Source: Stentor roeselii (lineage: Eukaryota > Ciliophora > Heterotrichea > Heterotrichida > Stentoridae). Taken from it: a stretch of 46,593 bases of DNA. Both the position numbers and the translations under genes were made by a program. The stretch is from the NCBI GenBank assembly GCA_006503475.1, contig RSEH01000325.1, positions 1 to 46,593 on the forward strand. The letters run 5' to 3'. Position 1 is the first letter of the stretch. Every line of letters begins with the position of its first letter. The notes beneath the pieces were generated by a model. That model had not been told where the DNA came from. It saw nothing but the letters and a program-made list of their open reading frames with translations, and ran no database searches. Positions 1-9,091 of the stretch are shown here, piece by piece.

Positions 1-1481
1 TCAAAATAAGGTATCCAAGCATCCCATTGGTTCCATACAGCACTTCCAAGATTCCTGAATTTCTCAAACCTCTCATTTTTCCTCTGAAGAAAATAATCCA
101 ACCTATTCACAATCATATGACAAGGAATTGAAATTTTCCCAAAGCAATTTTCCATAGGGCAGATAAAAAAAAACTCAAAATAAGCAAATCGTTTATCATT
201 AGAATACAGATCAAAAAAAGACTGTATTTGACTGATACCAGTATAAATAATGCATTCACTGCACATATTATGATTACATAAAAATGATTTTACATCATTT
301 TCATTTTTACAATGAAAACATTCAGTTGATATGTTAAACAAAGATTTTTTTTTTCTGAGTATCTTTGAAAATTTTGGTGTATCAATAGTTTTTTGGTTTA
401 CTCTTATGTCTTGATAGTTATGAATGAAATCTTTTCTCTCTTTTTTAGGCATATTTATAGAGCTTAACTGAAGTTTAACAATTATTGGGGACTTTGATCT
501 ATTCATATTTGAGGTTTTAGTAAGTTTCTTATCAGGTAAACAATCAGGTGTTGTTGGTCTGGAATTTTGTGAAATTTTAATTCTTTTACTAGATAGTTGC
601 CTTGATTTTTCAATTTTTTGTACAACTGTTTCCTTACTTTTTTCATGTCTTAAAAAATCATCAACTTGTTGTTTGCTACTCCTTATTTCATCTTGCTGTA
701 CAGGTTCTGAACATCTTTCAGTTTCTGATCCCTTCACTTCTTCACCTCGTAAAAATTTAGAAACTTGTTGTAAACTACTGCGAGTAACTATCTGTTTTGC
801 ACTATTTTTTAATTTATCGTTAAAACTAAATTTTTTATTCAACTCTTTAACCTGAACAATAGAAAAAATATTCTTTTTCAAATTTTCCTGATTCTCTTGA
901 GACTTTGACGTTAAATCCTCTAAATAAGCCTCAGAATTTTTAATCTTTGAAATAGGAGTAGTTTGCCTAGTGTCTTTCAAGTGACTATTAAAATACTCCC
1001 AACAATTCCTGCAATTTCGTAAGAAATCAAACATTTCCCTACCTGCAACTGAAAAGAACCCGAAGCAGTCTTTGCAGTAATTATGTCCATAGCAGAACTG
1101 TTTCATATTCGGAAACTTTAAACAAGTGGCACATCTCACAACACTTTTTTTAATCGGTTCAGAAACAGCTTTAAAAAATTTAGAGCAGTCCTCACAAAAC
1201 TTAAACACAGGATGTGAATTCTTATTCAAACAATCAGAGCAATACCTGTGCCTTTGACATACAGGAAGTGGTGAAATTCCTTTTTCTTTCTTACAAGAAT
1301 TACAAATATCGAGCAAGACCTGATTTTTATGAAGATTTTTTTTAATTTGAGTTGAAACTGTGAATTTCTTTTGAATCGTTGCCGTCATATTGTCTTCTTT
1401 TCCTTCTAAAATTTTCGGTCTCTTCAAAAGAGGAGAAATATGCGAGCGTTCACCTGGAAGTCCTTTAAAAGATTTTTCCAT
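1..1481 (-). CDS. Triple RING-like zinc-module protein, 3' end cut by window edge
   Basis: One uninterrupted minus-strand frame of about 493 codons runs from an ATG at 1481 off the left edge, so the C-terminus is missing. Three Cys/His clusters have RING-HC spacing. Module 1: C60, C63, C75, H78, C81, C84, C96, C99. Module 2: C117, C120, C130, H133, C136, C139, C157, C160. Module 3: C388, C391, C402, H404, C407, C410, C441, C446. The middle (about 165-385) is Lys/Ser/Gln-rich and probably disordered. C-x2-C...C-x(1-2)-H-x2-C-x2-C...C-x2-C is the pattern of RING ubiquitin ligases, but hydrophobic core positions are divergent, so ligase activity is an inference. The start context is GGCTATAAAT before ATG. 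A CacyBP/SIP homologue follows 24 nt upstream on the same strand; that family bridges RING ligases to Skp1 in animals, so the pairing may or may not mean anything. Specific function unknown. Confidence 0.75.
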   Translation of the reverse strand, partial: MEKSFKGLPGERSHISPLLKRPKILEGKEDNMTATIQKKFTVSTQIKKNLHKNQVLLDICNSCKKEKGISPLPVCQRHRYCSDCLNKNSHPVFKFCEDCSKFFKAVSEPIKKSVVRCATCLKFPNMKQFCYGHNYCKDCFGFFSVAGREMFDFLRNCRNCWEYFNSHLKDTRQTTPISKIKNSEAYLEDLTSKSQENQENLKKNIFSIVQVKELNKKFSFNDKLKNSAKQIVTRSSLQQVSKFLRGEEVKGSETERCSEPVQQDEIRSSKQQVDDFLRHEKSKETVVQKIEKSRQLSSKRIKISQNSRPTTPDCLPDKKLTKTSNMNRSKSPIIVKLQLSSINMPKKERKDFIHNYQDIRVNQKTIDTPKFSKILRKKKSLFNISTECFHCKNENDVKSFLCNHNMCSECIIYTGISQIQSFFDLYSNDKRFAYFEFFFICPMENCFGKISIPCHMIVNRLDYFLQRKNERFEKFRNLGSAVWNQWDAWIPYF

Positions 1482-1505
1482 ATTTATAGCCATCTATCAT
1501 TATAC

Positions 1506-2129
1506 CTAATTGACCTTCTGAACAGCAGGAGAAAGCAACTTCTTCATTTCTTCATCGCCGTCTCTGTAAAGTTCCTGATAAAGTTTCATAAGTTCCTGAC
1601 TCACATCTTTTTCACTTCCAGAGACCTGAACTTCTTCATGTTGAGTCAAGTTTCCCTTCCCAGTGAGTTTCTTCCAACTCAATATTTCCTTCTTCTTCAA
1701 AGTGACAAGAAAACCGTTTGACTTCTTGGAAAGTCTCGCGTCAGTGATTTCCCCTGCCAAGTTCATTACTTTGAATCGATAGTCCGCTCCTTGGAAGCCA
1801 GTGATTGAAACAGTCAATTGGTCCTTTGCGAATTCAAGTTTCACGTCTTTTTCTGATACTGAGTCGAAGTTTTCCAGGCAGGTCACGAAAATCTTCACCT
1901 TGTCTCTTGACTGGTCCCAGGAGAACTTGTCGATTGACTTCCAGGACTTTTCGATTGTGGAATGGCTTGATATTGGCTTTGGGGATGATGAAAGGATTTG
2001 GTTTAACTCGGTTGAAATTTTTAGTCTTTCTTGAACTAGAACTTGCTTCACGAAGTCTCGAGTTGATCTTGAGAGTAACTTGTCGACTTCGCTTAGGTCT
2101 TGTTGAAGTTCAAGTCTTCGAGAATCCAT
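1506..2129 (-). CDS. CACYBP: CacyBP/SIP-like protein (CS and SGS domains)
   Basis: 207 aa, close to the roughly 230 aa of animal calcyclin-binding protein. The N-terminal 50 residues are a charged helical hairpin as in the Siah-interacting dimerisation domain. Residues about 59-160 form a CS (p23-like) domain, opening with WKSIDKFSWDQ and including FDSVSEKDVKLEF. Residues about 165-207 are a short acidic SGS-type tail with a DGDEEMKKL stretch. In animals CacyBP/SIP links Siah-type RING ligases to Skp1 and also binds cytoskeletal partners; role here is inferred from family. Start ATG at 2129 is preceded by TTTTCTATAA. Closest alternative is a Sgt1-like CS/SGS protein, but no TPR region is present and the N-terminal hairpin fits CacyBP better. 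Confidence 0.8.
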   Translation of the reverse strand: MDSRRLELQQDLSEVDKLLSRSTRDFVKQVLVQERLKISTELNQILSSSPKPISSHSTIEKSWKSIDKFSWDQSRDKVKIFVTCLENFDSVSEKDVKLEFAKDQLTVSITGFQGADYRFKVMNLAGEITDARLSKKSNGFLVTLKKKEILSWKKLTGKGNLTQHEEVQVSGSEKDVSQELMKLYQELYRDGDEEMKKLLSPAVQKVN

Positions 2130-2972
2130 TTATAGAAAATGGAAATTTGATGAGAAATTTTGGGTTTTTAGTTAAGTGGATTATTTTTGGAGGATTTTAT
2201 GTTTTTTATTGATTTTTTTGGATTTCGATAGTTAGGATTAATTTAGAGAATTTTTATTGAGGATTTTATTGAGACGTAGGATATTTTATTGATTCATTTG
2301 GAGTTAGTCTGATTTGTTGAAAATTTAAATGTTTTGTGGTGGAATTATTTCTAGCCAGAACAATTTTAAGTTTATTATAAATATTATAAGTGTTTCAATT
2401 GTTCTTATTTCGAGATGCTTGAAATTCTTATTTAAATATCTGTTCAAGCTGTATTAATAATAAAACTTTGAGTATTCAAGACCTTTGAAATTGTAAAAAA
2501 TCAAAATTGAATATATCTCATATATTTAATTAGAATGCTATTTGAATTAACTTTGAAATAGTTTAACTTAATTCAAGATAGATTATCAAGAATCATTGTT
2601 TAATCGCACTTTAATAATTTTGCCTTAGAAACTTGATCTGATGATTATGAGTTAAAAATTATTATAAAAGTTAAAGACGCAAACTATTGTTTAATTTGTT
2701 AGAAAAGCTATGTATATACTGATTCAAATAAATAATTTAAACTCGAAGTACTAGCTAACATTTCAATGACTCCACAAAAGCTTCAAATAACAAGCCTATC
2801 TAAATCCGATCTCAACAAATTTCAAATTACAAAATTCACATAAACAAAAAAATTCTTTAATATTCTCTACATTAAAACCTTTAAATAAATGATCAAAATT
2901 GAAATTCACCCCAAAATCCAAAAAATTTCCCTGCATATTTTTAATTCAAAACATGAACTCCATTAAAATATA
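2130..2972. other. Gene-free AT-rich stretch
   Basis: About 840 nt between the 5' end of the CacyBP-like gene and the 3' end of the NEK gene. Both strands are broken by frequent stops. I see no tRNA-like box pair, long repeat or recognisable family fragment. It is one of the larger gaps in the window and may hold promoter sequence for the CacyBP-like gene. Confidence 0.5.
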
Positions 2973-4319
2973 CTAACTATTCCTTTCCAATTCAATCAAA
3001 CTATAAATAATAGGAACAAACTGCGTCTGTATCTCTCTATCCATCAAATGTCCAAGCCTCGGAAACAACACATCAAAATCAAGGTCATCTTCAGAGCTAA
3101 CAGTTGCATTAATAATCTGAAGAGCCTGAACAAAAACTTCTTTTCCAAGAGTTTTTTCCAAATACATCTTCATAAGTTTCACCTTATCCTCCTTTTTCTC
3201 CTCCTCATCAATATCATCTTCACGATCAGGAGGAACTTCAACCTCATCCTGTCTCGAAACATCCACCATTTCCTCTTCATTCGCTAAAACAACTTCATTC
3301 ATTTCACAAATCATTAAAGCTTCTTCCTGTGCTTCTTTATCAATCATTTCATTATTTTTTATATCAATCTTCATCTGCCTTACAGACTTCAAAAACTCTT
3401 TATTTCTTTCTTGTTCTTCTTCAGAAACCAAAGAGTTTTCCGTTGAAATTTCACTTAAAAGGTTGAAATCATGAAGAATTGTATGAGAAAATTCTTGATT
3501 TCTTTCAGCAGCTGATAAAAAGTTTCGAATTCTATTACGAATCAAAGGATCCTTCAAGATCTGAGAAACTGTTGGACGAGCAGCAGGGTCAACTTTAAGC
3601 ATTTTTTCAATAAGCGCGCGAATACCATGCGAGTAACTTCTTGGAACAGGGTTGTACTTTCCTTTGATTATTTTCAAAGCTAGAAAGTGAAGTGAGCTGC
3701 CGTCAAAAGGAGGTTTTAAACAACAAAGTTCATATAAAAGTACCCCTAAGCTCCAGACGTCACTTTTAAAGTTATAAGGTCGGTTTTCAATGATTTCAGG
3801 TGAAAGGTAATAAGGAGTACCCACCATTGTCTTTGCATTGTCCATAGTCGCTGAAAGGACTTTCGCAATTCCGAAGTCTCCTAACTTGACTCTTCCTTTT
3901 TTCGTCAGAAAAATATTTCCTGCTTTCAAATCGCGATGAAGAATTTTCCTGTCATGGACGTGTTTCATGGCCAGACAGATCTGAACAAACCAGTTCAAAA
4001 CTTCGTCTTCAGTGAAAGGTCGCCCGGCTCTTTCCTTGATCTTGCTTTGAAGGTCGCCTCCATCTGCGAAGTCCATCACAATGCAAAGTTTTTGCTTCTT
4101 TGTTGTGTACGCGTCGCGGAAGCTGATGATGTTTGGATGTTTTAAGTGCTGGAGAATCAACGCTTCTCGGATGGTTTCGTCTTTTTCTTGCTGGGTCATG
4201 AATTTTATGTCGATTTGCTTTATCACGCACTTTGCCTTGTCGGATAAACTTTCTACTAAATAGCATTTCCCGAAGGAACCTTCTCCGAGAACGCGGATTA
4301 TTTTGTACTGTCCTGCCAT
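2973..4319 (-). CDS. NIMA-related (NEK) protein kinase
   Basis: 448 aa. The catalytic domain fills residues about 5-262: glycine loop GEGSFG (12-17), ATP-binding Lys34 in CVIKQ, catalytic loop HRDLKAGN (128-135), DFG at 148-150 and activation segment GTPYYLSPE (167-175). HRDLKAGN and the GTPYYLSPE form are typical of NEK1/NEK5-type kinases, which control cilia and cell-cycle microtubules. The C-terminal 180 residues are acidic and helical, including an E/D-rich run near 355-375, consistent with a regulatory or coiled-coil tail. All catalytic residues are present, so it should be active. It starts head-to-head with the next gene, only 6 bp (TATAAC) between the ATGs. Ciliates have many NEK paralogues, so one-to-one orthology is not claimed. 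Confidence 0.93.
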   Translation of the reverse strand: MAGQYKIIRVLGEGSFGKCYLVESLSDKAKCVIKQIDIKFMTQQEKDETIREALILQHLKHPNIISFRDAYTTKKQKLCIVMDFADGGDLQSKIKERAGRPFTEDEVLNWFVQICLAMKHVHDRKILHRDLKAGNIFLTKKGRVKLGDFGIAKVLSATMDNAKTMVGTPYYLSPEIIENRPYNFKSDVWSLGVLLYELCCLKPPFDGSSLHFLALKIIKGKYNPVPRSYSHGIRALIEKMLKVDPAARPTVSQILKDPLIRNRIRNFLSAAERNQEFSHTILHDFNLLSEISTENSLVSEEEQERNKEFLKSVRQMKIDIKNNEMIDKEAQEEALMICEMNEVVLANEEEMVDVSRQDEVEVPPDREDDIDEEEKKEDKVKLMKMYLEKTLGKEVFVQALQIINATVSSEDDLDFDVLFPRLGHLMDREIQTQFVPIIYSLIELERNS

Positions 4320-4325
4320 TATAAC

Positions 4326-4991
4326 ATGTCGAGTAAGAAGAAAAGGATTAAATGCAAAATTAGCTCTACGGAAATCAGGACTCCTATCAATTTAAAAGAC
4401 CTGGCTTCTAAACAAAAAGTGATTCATAGACAACAGTCTACTAAAAATATTCCTTTTATTAAACAACGGGAAGCTACTCCTCTTTCACAGAAAAGTTTTT
4501 GTAAGAATCCTGCTGCTTCTCTTCGGAACTTTCAAAATGTTGAAAATCCGATTTTTTCTGAGGATTTTTCATTGAAAAACTCGAAAGTTCCTTTGAAAAT
4601 CGATGTTAGAAGTGAGACTTTTTCTCAGAATGATGGAGATTTTGATGATTTTCAGAGACAGATGAATAGGTTTTTCCCGGAACAGGAAAAAAGTTCGAAG
4701 AATGACTTGGAAAAAATGATTGCTTTGAAGTATAAGGAAAAATATAGAGAAAAACTTAATGAAGCTATTGGAAAACAAAATGAAATTCATCGGTTTGAAA
4801 TAGAAACTATTAAAAATCAGTTTGAGGGAAAGATTTTTAAGTATAAGGAAATTATTAAGAAATTGCAGGAAGACTGTGAAAGACTTTCTAGGAATAAGGG
4901 AAATTTTAAGAAAAATGAAGTACTTGACCCTTTGATTGAAGAAAATATTTGGCTGAAACATCAGATCAAGAACTTGAAAGGAGGGAAATAG
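4326..4991 (+). CDS. Basic N-terminus, coiled-coil protein of unknown function
   Basis: 221 aa. The N-terminus is strongly basic (MSSKKKRIKCKIS). The middle is Ser/Phe/Asn-rich and probably unstructured. Residues about 120-215 form a predicted coiled coil rich in Lys, Glu and Ile with heptad-like spacing (for example FKYKEIIKKLQEDCERLSRN). No family recognised. The ATG is the first in frame and sits 6 bp from the ATG of the divergent NEK gene, so any promoter elements must lie inside one or both coding regions, or the mRNA is nearly leaderless. A cytoskeletal or centrosomal role would fit the composition but is only a guess. Confidence 0.65.
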   Translation: MSSKKKRIKCKISSTEIRTPINLKDLASKQKVIHRQQSTKNIPFIKQREATPLSQKSFCKNPAASLRNFQNVENPIFSEDFSLKNSKVPLKIDVRSETFSQNDGDFDDFQRQMNRFFPEQEKSSKNDLEKMIALKYKEKYREKLNEAIGKQNEIHRFEIETIKNQFEGKIFKYKEIIKKLQEDCERLSRNKGNFKKNEVLDPLIEENIWLKHQIKNLKGGK

Positions 4992-5129
4992 AAAAAATTT
5001 TGGTTGTAAATTCAGTAGATAATAACATAGAAGGATATAGGATCAAAGCTTATGAAAATTTTATTTATGATGGATTGGATGTTTTTTTAGTATTGAACCT
5101 GCAAAGCTACACTCAATTCAATATAAAAA

Positions 5130-6800
5130 ATGGGTGGAAAAGTATCAACGAAAAATTCAAACTTTCCCAACTTTCACTACCTAAACCGAAAAACCCTAGA
5201 AGTATATTCATTTTCCAACAAATCCGTCAAAAAATCCCCAATATCCCCAACACTGAAAATAACCTTAAACTCCGCTCTTTTCATCGAAGAAACCATGATC
5301 TACCTAGCAGGAGGTTCAACATCATCCTCCGAAACATCCTCAAATTTTTCTAGTTTCGATTTAAAATCACATTCCTTCTCAAATCTCTCAAATTTACCTC
5401 AATCAACAAAATTCGGTCAGCTTGTGCCCTTCAAAGACTTCTTCTTCCTCGTCGGTGGAATAACCTTCGAGCCCCTCTCAGGAAAGAAGCAATCAAGTCA
5501 CCTGATGAGATACTCGAAATCTTCAAACATCTGGGAAGTTTTAACCCTTCAAGAAAAAAACCCTTCAAATAAAAATGTAGGATTAACTGAAATCTTCCAT
5601 CCAGGTTTTTTCCTTTTAAAACAAAAAATTTTCATATTTGGAGGATTTTTGCGAAAAGGAAACTTACGAGAAGCGAACCCGAAAATAATAAGTTTTGATC
5701 TAAATTCAAAAAATCTGAAAATAAAGAAAGAAAATCTCAAGTTTAGACTTGATCTTTACAAGCCTTTATGTGTCACTTGGAAGAAAGAAGTTTTCATCGC
5801 TGCAGGGAAGTTTATTGATTCTACTCCGAACTTTTTAGTTTATGTTCTAGCGAAAAAAAACCTTTCTGTTATCATGACGTTGAACACGCGAATAGAGGAG
5901 AACTACCCGGTTCAGATTTGCCAAAATTTTCTCATTTTTCCAGCTTTTCCTAGATTTTACCTGAAAACAGAGGAAAACAATGACTGGATACCTTTCGACG
6001 TCTCTGATCATTTAGAAGTTCCAAAAACAGAGAAAATACTGAAAAAAGTTAAAAATTCAACAGACCCTCCAAATGAAAATTTTAAAAACAACTCAGAGTC
6101 GCCAGAGATTCTTTCTCAAGAGACAAGAAGAAGCTCAATAACTGAATTTCCAGCTTTATTCGATAAAGTCTTCGAAAACCCTGAACCATTCACCCTACCC
6201 TTAAAAAAAGCAATAAAAATCTTAGAACTAACAAAAGAAAAACTAGCAAAAAAGAAAACCAACGCTTTAGAAATAAACGAAATCTTAAACCGACTAGAAT
6301 TCAAAAAAGAAGTCACAACCGACGACTTAAAACTTGAATTTTCTCTAATCCTCGAAGAAAAAACCTACCCAATGGCAGACATTGTAATTTTTTACCGTTC
6401 AGTCCACCTACCCCTCTGCTGCCGTCAAGTAAAATCCTTCATCTTTCTAGAACTTCTACGAAAGTTCTCAATAGACCCTTCATCATCCCTAATCCCCGGC
6501 GACTTACTCCCAGATTTTCTTTTCAAGATGTTAAATTCAATTCTAATCTTTTCCAACTACCCTCTTCCATCTTCTATAAACAATGGCAAAAAAGGAGCCA
6601 GTCGATATCGAGTTGAAAGAAATCTCTGTGTCGTACCCTTCACTTCAAGACGAGTCAGAAGTTTCAGAAGAGCGAAAGTCCTCACGTTCTTTAAGACCTC
6701 AGCCAAGGAACCTGCCGATGCCGCCGCCATCATCATCGCTGCCGTCATCAACGCCGATAGTTCCGATTACCTCGCCAGCGGCGGGTGTAAGTTTCACTGA
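5130..6800 (+). CDS. Kelch-repeat-like protein; 3' end uncertain
   Basis: Open from ATG 5130 to a stop at 6798-6800 (556 aa). The first 280 residues contain degenerate kelch blades marked by hydrophobic-GG motifs: IYLAGGS, FFLVGGI, IFIFGGF and FIAAGKF. Residues about 290-420 are charged and probably linker or helical. The last 73 residues overlap, in another frame, the start of the LSD1-type gene at 6583, and they look like shadow sequence (Arg- then Ala/Ile-rich). Coding character in this frame seems to end near 6560. One frame over, a TAA at 6577-6579 stands 3 nt before the next ATG, so a 1-nt indel would give a natural terminus of about 483 aa. No 15-16 nt GTA..AG intron explains the shift. 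Kelch propellers mediate protein binding; partner unknown. Confidence 0.65.
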   Translation: MGGKVSTKNSNFPNFHYLNRKTLEVYSFSNKSVKKSPISPTLKITLNSALFIEETMIYLAGGSTSSSETSSNFSSFDLKSHSFSNLSNLPQSTKFGQLVPFKDFFFLVGGITFEPLSGKKQSSHLMRYSKSSNIWEVLTLQEKNPSNKNVGLTEIFHPGFFLLKQKIFIFGGFLRKGNLREANPKIISFDLNSKNLKIKKENLKFRLDLYKPLCVTWKKEVFIAAGKFIDSTPNFLVYVLAKKNLSVIMTLNTRIEENYPVQICQNFLIFPAFPRFYLKTEENNDWIPFDVSDHLEVPKTEKILKKVKNSTDPPNENFKNNSESPEILSQETRRSSITEFPALFDKVFENPEPFTLPLKKAIKILELTKEKLAKKKTNALEINEILNRLEFKKEVTTDDLKLEFSLILEEKTYPMADIVIFYRSVHLPLCCRQVKSFIFLELLRKFSIDPSSSLIPGDLLPDFLFKMLNSILIFSNYPLPSSINNGKKGASRYRVERNLCVVPFTSRRVRSFRRAKVLTFFKTSAKEPADAAAIIIAAVINADSSDYLASGGCKFH

Positions 6801-7119
6801 ACAGCAGCGATTGAGGAACTCGGCGCCGGTTCAAACTCCGATCGTTCCAGCAGTGAGTAGACCACCTTCAGGAATAATTTCGCCGATGTACCCGACGGCA
6901 GGTTTTAGAATTATTAACTGTAGTGGATGTCGAGGAATGATTCAGTACCCGGCTTCTGTTATGATTGTTTGTTGTACGGCTTGTCATGCCACTACAGCTA
7001 CTAGACCTTTGGTTAGTATTGTTTGTTACTATTGTAGGCACTCGGCTTATTATCCTGCTGATCAGGTCAGAGTCACTTGTAGATGTGGGACGGTTTATGC
7101 TATTAGCCCTGCTTATTAA
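6583..7119 (+). CDS. LSD1-type zinc-finger protein
   Basis: 178 aa. The first 100 residues are acidic then Pro/Ser-rich, probably disordered. Residues about 108-175 hold two Cys-pair zinc modules. The first, starting INCSGCRGMIQYPA and followed by CCTAC, matches the plant LSD1-type finger pattern (C-x2-C-R..YP...C-x2-C). The second is CYYCRHSAYYPADQV followed by CRC. LSD1-type fingers act in protein interaction and transcriptional control in plants; many protists have uncharacterised members. The frame from the first ATG shares codon habits (CCG, TCG, ACG) with the conserved finger region, which supports start 6583 despite overlap with the kelch frame. It ends 7 nt from the stop of the convergent peptidase gene. 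TMEM55-type lipid phosphatases also have such Cys pairs, but no membrane helices are seen here. Confidence 0.75.
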   Translation: MAKKEPVDIELKEISVSYPSLQDESEVSEERKSSRSLRPQPRNLPMPPPSSSLPSSTPIVPITSPAAGVSFTEQQRLRNSAPVQTPIVPAVSRPPSGIISPMYPTAGFRIINCSGCRGMIQYPASVMIVCCTACHATTATRPLVSIVCYYCRHSAYYPADQVRVTCRCGTVYAISPAY

Positions 7120-7126
7120 GATATCC

Positions 7127-9091
7127 CTAATTAACTCCTAATTTATTCAACGCCCAAATATAAGTTCGTGCCAACAACTCAAATCCCGTCTTGATCTTCT
7201 CAAATCCATGTCCATCATTAGGAAACAAATAAAACTCCACATCTCTATTCAAGTGCTTCAAGGTCCTATACAGCTCTAAAGTGCAAACTGGAGTGACTCT
7301 TGGGTCAGCTCCTCCTGCTGCCAAGAACACAGGACATTGAATTAAATGCGCTCTAGACACTGGTGAAATCGAGTACATCTTCATATAATCCTCAGCTGTT
7401 GGGGGATGGTCTGTTTCTCTTCTAAAAGAAACATAATACCCCCAATTATCCATATCTGACGTTGAATGCATCAAAGCAATATTCGCGACTGAATTCAAAA
7501 TCACTGCAGCGTCTGGTTGGACTATTGAAGCCAAATGAGCACTTAAAAATCCTCCAAAGGACTTGCCGTGAAGAAGGAGTTTTTTTGGGCTAAGCGACTT
7601 TTTCACCATTGTGATCACTTCAACACATTCTTCTACTTCTACTTGACCTGCGTGGCCGTTTAGACGGTCTCTGATCGAGTCGCCGAAGCCGGTGGTTCCA
7701 GAGAAGTTGAGTTCTAAGATGTTGAAGCCAAGAGTTAAACGAACTGAACTGGTCGGTCCGTATTCAGGCTGGGTTAAGCCGTGTGGTCCTCCATGCATTG
7801 AAACTAGCAAAAAAGAGTTTTCAGGTCTTGAAGTTAAAATACTTTCAATCCCGTTAGAAGTAATAACTGAAAAACTTGCAGAGTCAAGAGCCTGTTCAAT
7901 TTCTCTTTCAAGGTCAGTTTCAGCATCGACTTTCAAGTCATCTAGAAGTGCCAAGGTTCCAGAAGCACTGGAATAAACAAAAAGTCTTTCACTGGTCTTA
8001 TAATTACTACATTTCATCAAGACATTCCCGCCATGCACATCAAGAATAGCACTTCCATAAGGTTTCGCGATGGGAAAGGCGATTTCACTAACAGATCCCG
8101 ACACATGGACCAAGAAACAGCTCCAACTAGCTCTAAACGAAGACTGAAAAGCAATAGTTTCATTATTAACCCAGTTATAATTATGAAACTTGTCCTGATA
8201 TCCATAAATCCCATTAAACCCTTCCCGATTCTCCTGAATGACATCAACGATCACTGAAGAAACTCCAGTGCTTAAATAAAAAACAATCATTTTCAATCCA
8301 ACAGTATGTCCAAAAGTATTTTCAGGATTCGCCAAGACGGACACTCTTTGCCCATCAGGACTAAACTTCGGGAAAATGATTCCTTTGATTGAATCATCTT
8401 GCTTTAAAGTACATTTGGTATTCGCAAGGAAGTCATGAACGACACAAAACGACTGACGATTCGAGACAGTCCGATGCCCGACTAAAAACAGTTCTCGAGG
8501 ATGAGCCGTGTAAGCGAATGTCAAGTTCGAAGGGTGAAAACTCGCATGCATGGCAACCATCCCTTCAGTGTCAATCATCTGGATCCCTCCAGTTCTAACA
8601 TTCATCACAAAGAGCCTCAAGTCATACACCTCAGTCAGTTCATCTCCATAGTTATCTCTGTAAAAATTCACTTTTTCATCACGTCCCCATAAGTTATTCT
8701 TCAACGTCGGCAAGGCTTCTGCAGAGTAAACCACAAACTGATCATCAAAGCTCCAAGAAGGCTTTCCGATAGTCGTGTGAAGCACTGGCTTTGAATGAAT
8801 AGATTTATAAGGAATTACTTTCATTATACGGGAAGAGTCCCATACTTCCCAACATGAAGTCTCTGTTGAAAGATGAAGTCGATATTTTCGAGAACGAGAA
8901 AAAATAAGCTCTTGTCCTGAAGGAACTGAAAAAGAACAAGAGTAGTTTTTGATGAATTTTCTTGATACACCTTGCACAGGGTCTAGCGTCGTGATTGACA
9001 CAACTGCAGATGATTCAGAAAAAAGTGCTGCAGAGTCAGGGTTAAGATGAAGTCTATAAGCGGACTCGACTAGAGATTCAACCTTCTCCAT
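7127..9091 (-). CDS. APEH: Acylaminoacyl-peptidase-like serine peptidase (S9 family)
   Basis: 654 aa, slightly shorter than the roughly 730 aa of animal APEH. The N-terminal two-thirds reads as a degenerate beta-propeller (for example FPKFSPDGQRVSVLA). The C-terminal alpha/beta hydrolase has oxyanion loop HGGPHG (433-438), nucleophile Ser511 in HGKSFGGF, acid Asp596 in GGADPRVTP and His628 in NDGHGFE, in the right order and spacing. Residues after the nucleophile (LNSVANIALM) resemble the APEH signature more than prolyl oligopeptidase. The family releases N-acylated amino acids from blocked peptides in the cytosol. No signal peptide. The ATG at 9091 directly abuts the TAA of the upstream same-strand gene (TAAATG). 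The 3' end is 7 nt from the convergent LSD1-type gene. Confidence 0.9.
   Translation of the reverse strand: MEKVESLVESAYRLHLNPDSAALFSESSAVVSITTLDPVQGVSRKFIKNYSCSFSVPSGQELIFSRSRKYRLHLSTETSCWEVWDSSRIMKVIPYKSIHSKPVLHTTIGKPSWSFDDQFVVYSAEALPTLKNNLWGRDEKVNFYRDNYGDELTEVYDLRLFVMNVRTGGIQMIDTEGMVAMHASFHPSNLTFAYTAHPRELFLVGHRTVSNRQSFCVVHDFLANTKCTLKQDDSIKGIIFPKFSPDGQRVSVLANPENTFGHTVGLKMIVFYLSTGVSSVIVDVIQENREGFNGIYGYQDKFHNYNWVNNETIAFQSSFRASWSCFLVHVSGSVSEIAFPIAKPYGSAILDVHGGNVLMKCSNYKTSERLFVYSSASGTLALLDDLKVDAETDLEREIEQALDSASFSVITSNGIESILTSRPENSFLLVSMHGGPHGLTQPEYGPTSSVRLTLGFNILELNFSGTTGFGDSIRDRLNGHAGQVEVEECVEVITMVKKSLSPKKLLLHGKSFGGFLSAHLASIVQPDAAVILNSVANIALMHSTSDMDNWGYYVSFRRETDHPPTAEDYMKMYSISPVSRAHLIQCPVFLAAGGADPRVTPVCTLELYRTLKHLNRDVEFYLFPNDGHGFEKIKTGFELLARTYIWALNKLGVN

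Noticed and set aside
4949-5353. 134-aa plus-strand ORF
   Set aside because: Overlaps the end of the coiled-coil gene and the start of the kelch gene in another frame, with no domain; a shadow.
6557-6800. Kelch-LSD1 fusion through a frame-shifting intron
   Set aside because: A 16-nt GT..AG intron would be needed; candidates found are 17-19 nt and do not fit the 15-16 nt rule.
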